Assembly: GCA_037178975.1 (NCBI GenBank)
Contig: JASJZH010000004.1
Location: 8,866,001 to 8,930,000, forward strand
Direction of reading: 5' to 3'
DNA: 64,000 nucleotides
Source: Oscheius tipulae
Lineage: Eukaryota > Nematoda > Chromadorea > Rhabditida > Rhabditidae
Part shown: positions 54,555-64,000 of the stretch, piece after piece
Numbering within the stretch: position 1 is the stretch's first letter
Layout of the letters: every line of letters starts with the position of its first letter
Notes under the pieces: generated by a model
The model's database searches: none
What the model was told of the DNA's origin: nothing
Seen by the model: the letters and a program-made list of their open reading frames with translations, nothing else
Program-made: the position numbers and the translations under genes

Positions 54555-57034
54555 CTGTAAACCTGAATTAAAGAAGGGAAATCTGAGAAAGTCTTCGAGA
54601 AAGACCAGCAAGAAGGATTCTGGTACAAGAGGACTGGCTTTGGGAGAAGTTGTAAACGATAGGTCAATGCTGAAAGGACAGAGTTTTACAGTTTTAGCAG
54701 TAAAAGTTAGCTCAGACCTCAAAAGCAACACATTATTTATGGGCATCAGAAGGCTATTCACTGGATCAAAACAAAATATGGGATTGGGGGGCAATCTCCT
54801 TTTTTTTTTAAGAGTGAACTCAACTTCTTTACTCAACCATCACAATCTTTTCATTCGAAAGAAAGATATAGTTGACTACAAGTTCAACCGCTCAGTTTGT
54901 GCCTCTAAGATGTGGAACAACGGGCATGTAAAGGCTCTATTCATGAATAGAAGGTATGTGGGCTTACTAAACTTCTCTTGAAATGTAAAGCAGGCAAATA
55001 CTGGAAGACGCAAGCTTGGTTGTCTGGAAAGAACTGTACAACAGAAGTGGGAAAGAGAGTAAAGACTGCGGAGTTCCAATGTAGTCAAACGAGTACCAAA
55101 CAGAAGATTAAGAAAAACGAAAGATGGGCCCAACTGGGAGGAGGAAAGCAGCAGGTGGCTGTGAGCCCGAGCTCGATGACAACAATGAGGAAAGTCGTAA
55201 GGTGGTTGCTCCGCCTCTCCTCCCTTACCGTGACCGTCCGTAATAAAATCCCGGCGGTGCTAACAGCACATGGCAGGGCTACTCTCCTGGCAGGTGGGTG
55301 CAATGGAAAATTACGGAAAAGCGAGAATTTGAACGCACACAATCGGTGACAGTCGATAGCTGGGTCCGCTTGGAGGTGCTAGGGAATCGCAGTGAGGTTG
55401 GGTAGGGAAAGAAGAACAATCGAGAGCACTGAAAATGTTTCCTGAGTTCCGTAATCGTTTTCAAGCAAAAATCTAACCGCTTCAAAAGCAGCTTCGAACT
55501 TTATCGATTTCGAATACGTCGTAATGACAGTGAAACAGTTATTCAGAGAGGCAGAGACTTTACGCAAAATTCCAAAAAGACCTTTTATTAGTTGTAACCC
55601 ATCTCGACCTCCTTCCCAGAATCCCAAATCTGTCAGACGGAGCTGGTCATAAATAGTTTTACGCCCTGTGTTCGCGTACAAGTACTGCGCATGCCGCAAC
55701 AGTTCATGGGAACAGTCTCTTTCCCATCTGCTGTCGGTAAAACAAAAGAAACATGTGCTCCTTTGACTCATTTGGAGGATTAGCATCCGCTCGTTTTGTT
55801 TAGGCGCATGTCTTCAAAGGGGCAGTCCGAATGCCGTTGGCTTGGATTTAGAACAAGTGATGATCTGGGATTGGGAACTGCTTTCTCGTTTTCTGAATAA
55901 TCTGAATCTTCGTTCAGATACCGTTGGGAAGGTCATTTCCGATAAGAAAAATGCCTCTAGCATACATGTGTATCAATTACCGGCAGAGGTGACAGCTTAG
56001 TGCTAATTGCACAACCTAAACCGTTAATCGTTAGTACGGAAACAAGCCTTTGGCAATAGACATGTTTAAGAGAATGCTAACAAATCTTCAACGACAAAGA
56101 CAAAGAGCTAAGTGTGTAGTAAAAAGGAGAGAAATAGCAATATGTAGGCTGGCAGACAGCTAGAATACAATAGTTTCTCAATCAAATTGAGATCTAAAAC
56201 TGGCAAATATCACTATCGTGAGTTTTTTTGTGAGTCTGATCATAAGGTCGTCGTCGTCCTTGCGGCCCTGGAACAGTAGCACAGAATAGCAGCAGAAGTT
56301 TAGCGATTGGCTCGAAAGTGCGAAAGTATGTTCAAGTGGAAGGAACCTAAGAAAGCTCGTCTTTAAGAAGTTATCCATTCGTGGACCCATTGAAAAGCAC
56401 AGTCATGAAAGGTATGGCTTTGTAATTTGGAGGGATCGCCTCTCAGCTACCTGATAAGATCGCTCCCGGAGGAGACAACAAGGGCATGTAATGTTTAAAT
56501 GTAACATCATGTTTCATTTGAATAAATGCGACAGTTCCTTGTGTTTGTTCTTGCAAGTAGTTTCTTGAATAATCGGTAGATTACAAACTTCGATGGCTAG
56601 AACTATCAAAACGAAGACACGACGGCATACAAGGCCTTTACACCTGCAGCCATGAAAAATCGAAAAGAAGCGTCTCCGAGAGTTTCCATGAACCATACTG
56701 AACACAGCTGTGGATCCATGGAAGAGCCCAAGGAGCCAACAAATTCGAGCAGAACCTCACTTCTCGATGGCTACAAGCAAGTGGCGCATTCACGAGCTAG
56801 CTACCGTCTCTTCACCATATCAAAACGCAGAAATGGAGTGTGGCGCTACTGTTTGCAATATCAGACTGTTTCTGTCTCTTCTAAGAGAGTCTAACCTTTT
56901 CTCAAAATGTCATCGGTTTCTCTCTTGAATGCGTTCTAAGAACCAGCTGTTCGAGAAATTATTAATAGAAAAATGTCCAATGCAGCTGCAAAACTTTGTT
57001 TTTGAACTAGTTACCACGCAGATATCACTTTCTT
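54555..57034. other. Intergenic; one uncharacterised ORF
   Basis: No EGF-like or other Cys-rich exon was found that could extend the Notch-like gene upstream. A 135-codon minus frame at 55379-55786 (for example KFEAAFEAVRFLLENDYGTQ) is the most protein-like candidate but has no recognisable domain, signal peptide or splice partner. Nothing else is supported. Confidence 0.45.
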
Positions 57035-58305
57035 ATGGCCACGTTTTCCGAAGTATTCTACTTCTCTCTGCTGTACACTCTCGGAGCAGCTACTACCTTC
57101 TCCGTTCTCTTTTGTTTCTATGCAATTGTCAGACACACCCCGGCGAAGATGAAAAATATCAAACCAATCCTAGAAGTTATGATGATCTGTGAAGGCTGTG
57201 CCGTTTTTTATGGCGGCCTCGGTGCTGCTCCAGAATACCTGTATCCGCTTCCTGCTATGAGATTCAATGGCTTCTTTCGCTTCATTGGACCTAAGTACGG
57301 TGGAACTATTGCGGTTCACCAACTTCCAAGCTTTTGACTTTGAGAACTTCAGGTTATTGCCGTTTGCGCGTTCCTGTGCTTGTCCGGTTGCTGCCTCCTG
57401 GAATGTTGTCTTTTTCGTCTACTTGGAGTGTACAATATCAATTTGAAGATTAAATATTGGTGGTAATAGCGAAATGTGAAAGGTTACAATGTTGTGACGT
57501 AGGTACCTTCCGTTGCATATTCTTGCATACTTTGTTGGTACAGCTTGTGGATCCTATATGACATCACAGCTCTTAATGAGTCCTGAGGTAAGGATTTTAA
57601 GACAGTCCTCTTATCTCCTTGTCTCTCTGACGCATAATTTCTCCTTCATTCACTGGAACTGCATGGATTTCCTTTCAGAACCTTGTCGTATATGCCAACA
57701 GCAACGATCTCACTCAATATCTATCAGCAATAAACTTCAGAATCGACGCTCTGGTAGTGTATGACGTCTGTGCTAGTGCTAACTATACTCTGCGTTTGTT
57801 TGATCCCGCCAATTCGTTTGAATCTTCCAATTTCAGTTTTTCCTATGCTCGTTGGTATTGGTTTCGCTGTAGTATGCGTCTTTGTATTCACTTTTTTGAC
57901 GCACAGACGGATTCGACATCTTTTATCTCGGTCTCTTGTAAGCTCTCACAATGTAAAACAACAAAAAGAGCTGTCGAGGATGCTTTCCTTTCAGGTTTGC
58001 CCAAACTATACGTAAATTATAAAAACTTCTAGATTCTCCTTCCTTTCTTCTTTAGTTCCATAATGGGAATAGTCGGAATACCCGCTTTTCTGGACGCATC
58101 CGAATGCAAGACTCCTTCTCTCTTCAGCTGGCACAGTATCACGGTATTTGCAGCTTTATATCCATTGGCGAGTGCTATGATAACGTGCACTTTGACGACC
58201 CCATACTATCTAGTTTTACGAAAATTATTGGTTAAGATGAAGTTAGTGAAGCCGAAGACAACAGGCGCGACCTCTGTTACGAATAATTTTAGATCGGTGC
58301 AATAA
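57035..58305 (+). CDS. Srh/Sri-like chemoreceptor (7TM GPCR)
   Basis: Six exons: 57035-57313, 57353-57462, 57503-57587, 57679-57793, 57837-58011 and 58056-58305, giving 337 aa, phases consistent throughout. TM1 is YFSLLYTLGAATTFSVLFCFY, followed by the HTPAKMKNIK loop common in Srh/Sri proteins. Further TMs include AVCAFLCLSGCCLLECCLF, LHILAYFVGTACGSYM, LFPMLVGIGFAVVCVFVFTFL, SIMGIVGIPAFL and FAALYPLASAMITCTL. The tail ends PYYLVLRKLLVKM..., close to the HxPYR-type ending of the family. The exon 1 donor (GTTCAC) is non-consensus but required for frame. The exon 5 donor is taken at 58012, since the earlier GT at 57995 breaks the frame. Introns are 38-91 nt. Confidence 0.8.
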
Positions 58306-58804
58306 AAGGCTTTAGAAAACAAAAGTGTAGCCTGTGCTTTCATATCCTAGCCCTGTCAAGATGCTCTCTTGTGTTTTTCTGTGTTTATTCTGTCCAACGG
58401 CTCTCCTGTGTTAGGGGCCAGGAAACAAAAAACCAAGTCGGAGTGAGAGTATCGAAAGATATGTGCCAGGAATACAAATTCTCGAGAAGAACTCCTGCGT
58501 CTTTGTCAGTATGTCCAATTCTTGCTAGCCCCTGTCGAATATTCCCAAACAATCAAGGTGCCACAAACCGAACCTAAAGTTTACGTAGTGACTTTAGGTT
58601 CGGTTTGTGGCACCTTTGTCTCTGAAATCAGCTTATCAGTTTAGCTCAGGAGTGAAGTCATGACCAGACTAGTTCGAAGCTGCGGACAAAGAAACAATTA
58701 GAGTCGATCAGTCGATCATTTACCATATAAGTAGCAGAAGGTGCCTGTTTCGTACAAGAATCTTTATCAGAATAGAAATCTGTTGAGGTAGGAAATCTTG
58801 AGAA
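58306..58804. other. Intergenic with a perfect hairpin
   Basis: No gene. It contains the 26-bp perfect inverted repeat listed separately and separates the 7TM gene from the small membrane-protein cluster. Confidence 0.5.
58555..58616. repeat. Perfect 26-bp inverted repeat (hairpin)
   Basis: 58555-58580 and 58591-58616 are exact reverse complements separated by a 10-nt loop. The stem contains CCACAAACCGAACC. Bases just outside do not pair, so the boundaries are sharp. A perfect stem this long is unlikely by chance and must be recent or under selection. Candidates are a small-RNA hairpin, a foldback of a duplicated segment, or a tiny foldback element. Confidence 0.85.
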
Positions 58805-59068
58805 TCATACAGCTGTTTGTGAGGGTGAATACATTGGTATTTTTTGCTGATAATGCATCTGAGGCTGGCTGTATTGTGGCCTAAAATTCGGTTCCATATC
58901 ATTCCGTCTCCTCTTCGTCTTGAAATAATGCAGGGCCATCAGCCCACAACACAGTATGGGAAGCATGAAAAACATCAAAATCCCTATGATAAAAATCGGA
59001 TCCATCGTCTCTGAACAGGATTCAATTTCTTACTTTTAAAACACCCTACCAAAAGCGAAACCCGCCAT
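58805..59068 (-). CDS. Small single-pass membrane protein, cluster member 1
   Basis: Exons 59068-59050 and 59010-58805 (39-nt intron, phase 1), giving 74 aa. Exon 1 encodes only MAGFAF. Exon 2 begins ETMDPIFIIG and holds one TM (IFIIGILMFFMLPILCCGLMALHYF) with a CC pair inside it, a basic stop (KTKRRR) and a Gln/Tyr/Pro-rich cytosolic tail. The same design (short first exon, split Gly/Asp/Glu codon, D-P before the TM, PxxCCG in the TM) recurs in seven neighbours. Function unknown. The exon 1 choice rests on phase and family pattern, as the donor GTAGGG is weak. Confidence 0.7.
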
Positions 59069-59281
59069 TTTTGGGTAGTGTCGGGTCGAAATTGAAAATA
59101 AACGATATTTGGAACAGTGCGAGCGAGACCACGTGTACGAGGATGAGAGTCGGGAGAGTGAAAGTGAAATACCGGTCGGCGGTAAACAATGCCCATGTTA
59201 GAGAGTGGCGATCGCCAAGGCCGATTGGCGCCTAGCCAACTACTCTCAAATCTTTAAACTGTTCAAGGATAGAAATCTTTA

Positions 59282-59655
59282 TTAGACTGTAGTATGAATA
59301 GAAGGCTGGGGAAGTTTGACCAGGTCTTGTTCCAAATAGGCCGGGTTCAGTACGTAAGGGGCGAAGCCAGAAGGTGAGTGTTGCTCAGAGTTTCTCTTTT
59401 TGTATTGTGTCCACATGAAGAAGCCTCCGCAGGCACAGCAGCAACAGATTGGGATCATGACAGCACAAATGAGAAGAAGGAAAAACCAGGGACTGGAGGT
59501 CAGACCTGAAAGGATCTCCGTAGCTGTCTCTCTGTCTCTCAGTCTCTCTGGCTCTCTGCCATCTGATGAAACTAACCATAAGGTCCATAACCCAATCCCA
59601 TTCCATATCCGCCGTATCCTCCTCGCCCATACCCATCATACGATCCGAAAATCAT
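59282..59655 (-). CDS. Small single-pass membrane protein, cluster member 2
   Basis: Exons 59655-59577 and 59505-59282, giving 100 aa, phase-1 intron of 71 nt rich in GAGACAGAGAGAC. Exon 1 encodes a Gly/Tyr-rich N terminus (MIFGSYDGYGRGGYGGYGMG). Exon 2 has the TM (WFFLLLICAVMIPICCCCACGGFFMW) with a run of Cys suited to palmitoylation or disulfides, then a basic KKR and a Pro/Tyr-rich tail (FAPYVLNPAYLEQDL). The N-terminal start MIFGSYD is shared with member 4. No cleavable signal peptide; probably type III topology with the N terminus outside. Function unknown. Confidence 0.75.
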
Positions 59656-60550
59656 TGCGGCTTTGAATAAAACAAAGAAAAATAGTAGAAGACGACTGTA
59701 TTAGGAGGTAGTCACCAGGTGGAAAGGCGCCCATTAATTCCGGGACGTAAACATCCAAACACACGTCATGAGGGGAGAGAAAATTACAAGGTCGCAATGA
59801 TGCAGGTGTGGGGAGAGAAAGGGCGAATCCATAGCGATTTGGCCTACGCTACAGGACATTCAGTTGAGGACAACAACAGAGTTTTTGCATAAACAAGGGC
59901 TCAAAACATCCGGTGGTCTTTTCGAATATTTGTGGATTTTTAGTTACATGGTTTTTACTATGATATAGAGAGGGAACCCACCTTACAAGCAGAGAAAAAT
60001 GGCTGCCAATGTTTTTTCTGATTTTCTGTCTCTGTCTCCATCAAAAGCCTACAACTGCTTACAAACTTTCTTATCCTCTTCAAAAGTGCTCAACTTTTGT
60101 AATGCCTCCTAAAGTTATATTAAACTCCATCCTTGGTTGTCATGTCTACCGATGACTACAGCAATGAATACTTACAATGCTATTCTGCAGTCTTTGTTAT
60201 GCATCCAGACATGTTGGGAGCTTCTAAACTATAGGTTGACGGATGCCTCTGTAAAAGATAGATCGAGGCAATACGGAGCTCCATCTCAGGGTCAGGGTTC
60301 TGACCTACCGTCTTGCCCCCATCTCAGGGATCGTGGACTTTTGGCATTTCCAATGTTGGATTACATTTTTTCGAGAACTTTCAACACAATGATCAATCAA
60401 AGACAATGTCTACAATTCCAGCTTTTCTGTTTTGTTTTTACTAACTGTAACAATATCGATCACCGTTTCTCATACACACAGAGGATTACTACCACGCCCC
60501 TTGTGACCACCAATTTCCCACCTTACTGATAACGCACTTCTCCCCACACA
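59656..60550. other. Intergenic within the cluster
   Basis: No further member of the small membrane-protein family could be built here, although a 130-codon plus frame at 60137-60529 exists without TM or domain. CCATCTCAGGG is repeated at about 60280 and 60319. Confidence 0.4.
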
Positions 60551-60908
60551 ATGCCTTCTTACTCATGGGGTAAGTATTCTTTTTTCTTTTGCTTATTTGG
60601 TTCTAGATGATCCCAAAGTGATTCTTGGTCTGGCAATCCTCATCCTTATTCCAATTATCATAGTATGGGCCTGCTTTTGGTGCTGTTTCACGCTGGCCAA
60701 GAAGAGGAGAATGAAGAAGAGACGCGAAGTTTTTACGCAGACTCAACATCCGGATGACTCTCATAGACGGCAGGCTTCTCAAGGGTGGTCTCCTAATCCT
60801 GCGGTGGATTTGAAAGTCCAGCCTGGATGGAACCCAGCCTTTGAACACCAGTATGAGGAGAAACGATCTCCTCGCGTACATCATGTCACAATTCAACGTG
60901 TAGAATAA
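60551..60908 (+). CDS. Small single-pass membrane protein, cluster member 3
   Basis: Exons 60551-60569 and 60607-60908 (37-nt intron, phase 1), giving 106 aa. Exon 1 encodes MPSYSW; exon 2 opens DDPKVILGLAILILIPIIIV, a TM continuing into WACFWCCFT, followed by KKRRMKKRR and a long charged tail ending HHVTIQRVE. Member 7 is its closest relative (MAYHW, DDPQTIIGIIVFI, ending HNVTIREIS), so these two are a pair of recent duplicates in opposite orientation. The conserved C-terminal VTI-x-R suggests a specific cytosolic contact. Function unknown. Confidence 0.8.
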
Positions 60909-61200
60909 AATTGATCTTGACCTTATCAGCGATAGTTTAGTTTTCGACGCTCTTGACTGCCGGTACGAAAGAAAAATACGAGAAAGTAAAAGAATGAACT
61001 GCGTAGGAGCTGTACCAGAATGTCATATGTTGATCGCTTGAACAATTGTCCCACCCATACTGTCTCAACTTTTTCACCCGGACGTCACTCTATTTCCGCT
61101 CCAGCAGCTATAACTTTGCCTGGCGGTAGTCCTATGACCTGTTTGCGTGTTTACTTTCCACATTTTGACAACTACCTCTACCCAAAAACAGTCGTCGGCG

Positions 61201-61514
61201 ATGATTTTCGGTTCCTATGATCGTGGCCCAAGCAATTATGCTCCTTACGGGTACAATTTCGGTAAGACTACCAGCCTTCTTGAGCTCAATATGTTCCAGA
61301 AACTATCGACAGTTTGTTCATCATTGCCCTGATCTTCTTTATTGTTCTACCTGTCTTCTGCTGTGGCGTTATTTGTTGTTTTCTCTTTTGGTACAAGTTG
61401 AAGAGAAGAAATGAAGGTAGACCTCCAACTGGAGGATACGTTCCGGGTGTCCTCAGCCCAGTGCACCTCGACCAGGAAAAGAGGTATTGGTATCCAGTAC
61501 AAACTAGAGTCTAA
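61201..61514 (+). CDS. Small single-pass membrane protein, cluster member 4
   Basis: Exons 61201-61261 and 61300-61514 (38-nt intron, phase 1), giving 91 aa. Exon 1 (MIFGSYDRGPSNYAPYGYNF) resembles member 2. Exon 2 (ETIDSLFIIALIFFIVLPVF, then CCGVICCFLFWY) has the TM with two CC pairs, a basic KRR, and a tail with GGYVPGVLSP and a terminal YWYPVQTRV. Its tail resembles that of member 6 (IPDYIPGIPGPHYLEKEQNY). No known domain; function unknown. Confidence 0.8.
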
Positions 61515-61886
61515 TAAACAGAGTGTTTGGGTCCTTTTCTTCACCAACTATTCGCTTGTTCAACTGGCCTATTGTCTTGCCCAATTAACTACAGACATTT
61601 TTTTTTTGCAACGCGACAACCTTCTATTAAACAGCTTTGTGTTCGAGGTCCACCCTGAGATTGGCAGCAAATGTTTTTTTTTACTATAGTACAATGAGCT
61701 GTGAGCCATATTACGTGCTTCAACTTTTTTTGAGAACCCCGAAAGTGTGAAACCTTCACGAAAAAGAACAGTCCCGACCTTGAAATCTATTGCCCTACAC
61801 GTGCCACGTGTTTACCGGACCCCCGTCTGCCGTTACTCTCGTCTACCTCTAAAATCAGCTGACTCCCTGATTTTTTGCAGCAAAGC

Positions 61887-62154
61887 ATGGAATCCTATAA
61901 CTACAACTATGGTTTCTAACGCTTCTCGTTTACATTCATCAAGCAATTCAGCTACCACTCCAATATTGTACATTATCGGGCTCATCATCTTCATCTTGCT
62001 AATCATCGGCTGCTGCGCTGCCGTCTTCTGGGCCTTTTTGATGGCCTGGAGTAAAAGTGAAAATACTCAAACACAAGCCTATACTCAAGAGATCGTAGAA
62101 GATTTTGTTCCAGCCTATATGAACAAGGAAATGAGATCGTATAAGAGTGCATAA
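61887..62154 (+). CDS. Small single-pass membrane protein, cluster member 5
   Basis: Exons 61887-61911 and 61952-62154 (40-nt intron, phase 1), giving 75 aa. Exon 1 is MESYNYNY, a Tyr/Asn-rich ectodomain; exon 2 holds ATTPILYIIGLIIFILLIIG, the TM, followed by CCAAVFWAFLMAW and an acidic tail (EIVEDFVPAYMNKEM). Unlike the others it lacks the D-P before the TM and has few basic residues after it. Reading through the intron is open, so an unspliced 408-nt frame exists, but the family pattern favours splicing. It converges with member 6, 51 bp apart. Confidence 0.72.
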
Positions 62155-62205
62155 ATGATGATTTATTACATTAGAGTATGTACAAAAGCACAGGCTCCAG
62201 TCATT

Positions 62206-62512
62206 TTAAGCTATGCGTTGAACTAGAGAAGGGTAGTTCTGCTCCTTCTCCAGGTAATGAGGGCCCGGAATACCTGGAATGTAATCCGGAATACGGGTTC
62301 GTTGACGCTGATTGGAGCGGTAGTAGAAGTAGAAGATGAACAGACCACCACAGCAGAGTAGAGGCACCAGAATGAAGAACACTAGTGCCACGATGAACAG
62401 CGGATCGATTGTATCTGGAAATAAAATGGTAGACTCTCTGTCACTCTCTCTGTCTCTTTCTGTCCGACTCACCATAAGGATATCCGTAGTCGTAGCCGTA
62501 GAGAAGTGACAT
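62206..62512 (-). CDS. Small single-pass membrane protein, cluster member 6
   Basis: Exons 62512-62473 and 62414-62206 (58-nt intron, phase 1), giving 82 aa. Exon 1 is MSLLYGYDYGYPY (Tyr-rich); exon 2 opens DTIDPLFIVALVFFILVPLL and continues CCGGLFIFYFYY, one TM with a CC pair, then RSNQRQRTR and IPDYIPGIPGPHYLEKEQNY. It is closest to members 1 and 4 (E/D-T-M/I-D before the TM). The intron carries a GACAGAAAGAGACAGAGAGAG run. Function unknown. Confidence 0.82.
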
Positions 62513-62842
62513 CACTGAAATAAAACTGAGAGAAGAGGACGCAGTAGGAAAAGGGGCTCCCTTGAATTGTCCACACACGACGGCGAGGTAAACACCATTC
62601 ACCGGTCATAGGATTTTGGCAAGGTCGTTACTCCGGCCAGTGAGAAAAACATGACAACGGATGCTAGCGATTATTTCACGCGCTAGAAAACATAACCAGA
62701 GGGGTTTAGGGGGATCCGCTAGCTCATTCCTACCGTATTTGCGGGTGGTAGGGCTGCAGAGACATTGAGACAGAGAGACAAAGAGACAGACAAAGAAAGA
62801 ACTAAACACATTGATATGTAAATGTTTATTACCAAAACAAAT

Positions 62843-63177
62843 CTAAGAAATCTCCCGAATAGTAACGTTGTGTACTCCGTGAGAGGGATTGTCGTAGGGT
62901 CCAGGGTTACGGTATCTGTCCTCGACGACCGTTCGTTCTTCAACAGCCACTGGAAGTGTGGCATGGTTGTGATGGGTTCTTGGAGGTGGAACGACCGTCT
63001 TGTGGAGAGTTCTGGCTCGTCTTCTCTTGCACAAGGTCACAACACACCAAATTAGAGCAGCAATGACGAGAATAGGGACTAGTATGAAGACGATGATTCC
63101 AATAATTGTTTGAGGATCATCTGGAGGAAGGATTCAAATCTGCTTACTGTAGTTTACTCACCCCAGTGATAAGCCAT
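62843..63177 (-). CDS. Small single-pass membrane protein, cluster member 7
   Basis: Exons 63177-63162 and 63120-62843 (41-nt intron, phase 1), giving 97 aa. Exon 1 encodes only MAYHW. Exon 2 opens DDPQTIIGIIVFILVPILVI and continues AALIWCVVTLCKRRR, then a His/Pro/Arg-rich tail (VVPPPRTHHNHATL) and ends HNVTIREIS. It is paired with member 3 by sequence at both ends. Its TM lacks the CC pair but keeps single Cys at the cytosolic edge. Function unknown. Confidence 0.82.
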
Positions 63178-63670
63178 GTTGTCTGATTAGTCGAATCTGT
63201 GTCGAATGATAACTGAAAAGAGGCCGGACTTTATTACAACTTTTCAGGGAATGTCAACACCAGTAGCGATGGTCACAATCCCCACGAGGGTGGGCCAATT
63301 ACGACAAAGGACGATGGGTTAGGTGGAAACGAGAGAGAATGGGGGTAACAACAACAAGTAAAAAGAAGAATTGATTTGACAAGTCTGGGAGAAAACAAAA
63401 TTCCGAAAGGGGTGATATCATTAGACAATACGGCGACAACAAAAGAAGGTGTGTGTATATTTTGTTTTTGTGGCCGGAAGGCGAGAGACAGAGACGTAAT
63501 CAGATTCAGGTCTCCATGAGCGTTTTAGGTTTGATTCTCTATCCTTTCGACCTTGGCAACCATTCTCTCCACACGTTGTTGATGTTGACAATCCAACTGA
63601 GTTTCTAAAATTGGACTATCCTCTCTTCGCACAACGTTTCCGAATTCTTTATATTCCCCCTGTCTGAAGT
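63178..63670. other. Intergenic within the cluster
   Basis: Divergent spacer between members 7 and 8, likely holding both promoters. No TATA box or repeat recognised apart from a GAGACAGAGACG run near 63486. Confidence 0.4.
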
Positions 63671-63905
63671 ATGATCGGTGAGACTCTTCAACTTTTTTGA
63701 AAAGTTCAAACTTCCAGGCGACCCACTCGCTGTTATCGTTCTTGTCATATTGGTGGTGATACCCATTTTCTGCCTTGGAGCTCTATTTTGGTGCTGTTGT
63801 CCCAGGTTCAGAAGAGGACACTTTGAAGAAGCACCGATTCCAGCACAACTGGAACATGAGGCCATGCCGAAATCAGTGTACCCAATAGATTTACGAGCTG
63901 TTTAA
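63671..63905 (+). CDS. Small single-pass membrane protein, cluster member 8
   Basis: Exon 2 (63718-63905) is clear: GDPLAVIVLVILVVIPIFCL then GALFWCCCPRFRRGHFEEAP, one TM with Cys at the cytosolic edge, and a tail ending SVYPIDLRAV. Exon 1 is uncertain. The shortest model uses 63671-63677 (ATG ATC G, 7 nt) before a GTGAGA donor, giving 64 aa and the same phase-1 joint as the other members. An open frame from 63678 would instead start inside the intron. Last cluster member visible before the window ends. Confidence 0.65.
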
Positions 63906-64000
63906 ATTGCAACTTATGAAATCTGCCACTCTTTTTCCGATGTTTGAAACAGGGTCTTACATTTCGTACGTTTGAATCAAAGACATGCCAAAAAGTTCAC

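Noticed and set aside
54363-54836. Longer minus frame extending the Notch-like exon 1 upstream
   Set aside because: The extension has low-complexity basic and hydrophobic residues without Cys-rich modules; the internal Met at 54554 is followed by a signal peptide and the LNR-like unit, so it is the better start.
55379-55786. 135-codon minus frame upstream of the Notch-like gene
   Set aside because: Considered as a missing 5' exon or a separate gene; it has no EGF/LNR pattern, signal peptide or homology I recognise.

Overview
The window reads as nuclear DNA of a free-living, rhabditid-type nematode. The evidence is large nematode chemoreceptor families (Str/Srj-like, Srh/Sri-like), a LIN-12/GLP-1-type receptor, a DUF4140/DUF4139 gene like C. 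elegans F37C4.5, a nematode-type 5S rRNA, a Bel/Pao retroelement with a phlebovirus-glycoprotein-like envelope region, and very compact genes whose introns are often 31-50 nt with TTTCAG acceptors. The species cannot be named from sequence alone.

Layout. 1-11.2 kb is gene-poor: one 5S rRNA gene (6.0 kb, minus), a near-perfect hairpin (5.25 kb) and a decayed mariner (8.13-9.31 kb). 11.2-16.6 kb holds two tandem Str-type receptors on the minus strand. 17.3-22.3 kb has an intact DUF4140/DUF4139 gene with a decayed tandem copy downstream, then a BED zinc-finger gene. 24.5-26.2 kb is a third Str-type receptor. 27.7-28.9 kb is a secreted Gly/Pro/Gln/Tyr-rich protein with a TATA box. 28.9-33.3 kb is a graveyard: a frameshifted receptor, an inverted fragment of it fused to a non-LTR reverse transcriptase remnant, and a decayed C-type-lectin gene. 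33.5-36.1 kb encodes a fatty acid amide hydrolase. 37.4-50.8 kb is a 7TM cluster: one intact unassigned 7TM gene, a chimeric pseudogene, one intact Srh-like gene, and a second Srh-like gene with a 1-nt frameshift and an 8.5-kb Bel/Pao element in its last intron. That element has identical 199-bp LTRs, a TTAAT target duplication and one intact 2,658-codon gag-pol-env frame.

51.9-54.6 kb (minus) is the most striking gene: a 632-aa Notch-family protein with signal peptide, one degenerate LNR, NOD-like region, TM, W-x-P RAM motif, ankyrin repeats and Ser/Thr/Pro-rich tail, but no EGF repeats. 57.0-58.3 kb is another complete 7TM gene. 58.8-63.9 kb is a cluster of eight small single-pass membrane proteins (64-106 aa) built alike: a tiny first exon, one phase-1 intron, then a TM exon, usually with one or more Cys in or beside the membrane segment.

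The genes do not form an operon or pathway. The region is a chemoreceptor/small membrane-protein neighbourhood with high turnover (tandem and inverted duplication, retroelements) around a few conserved genes (FAAH, DUF4139, BED, Notch-like). All exon models are hand-built from splice consensus, reading frame and paralogue comparison and are unconfirmed by transcripts.
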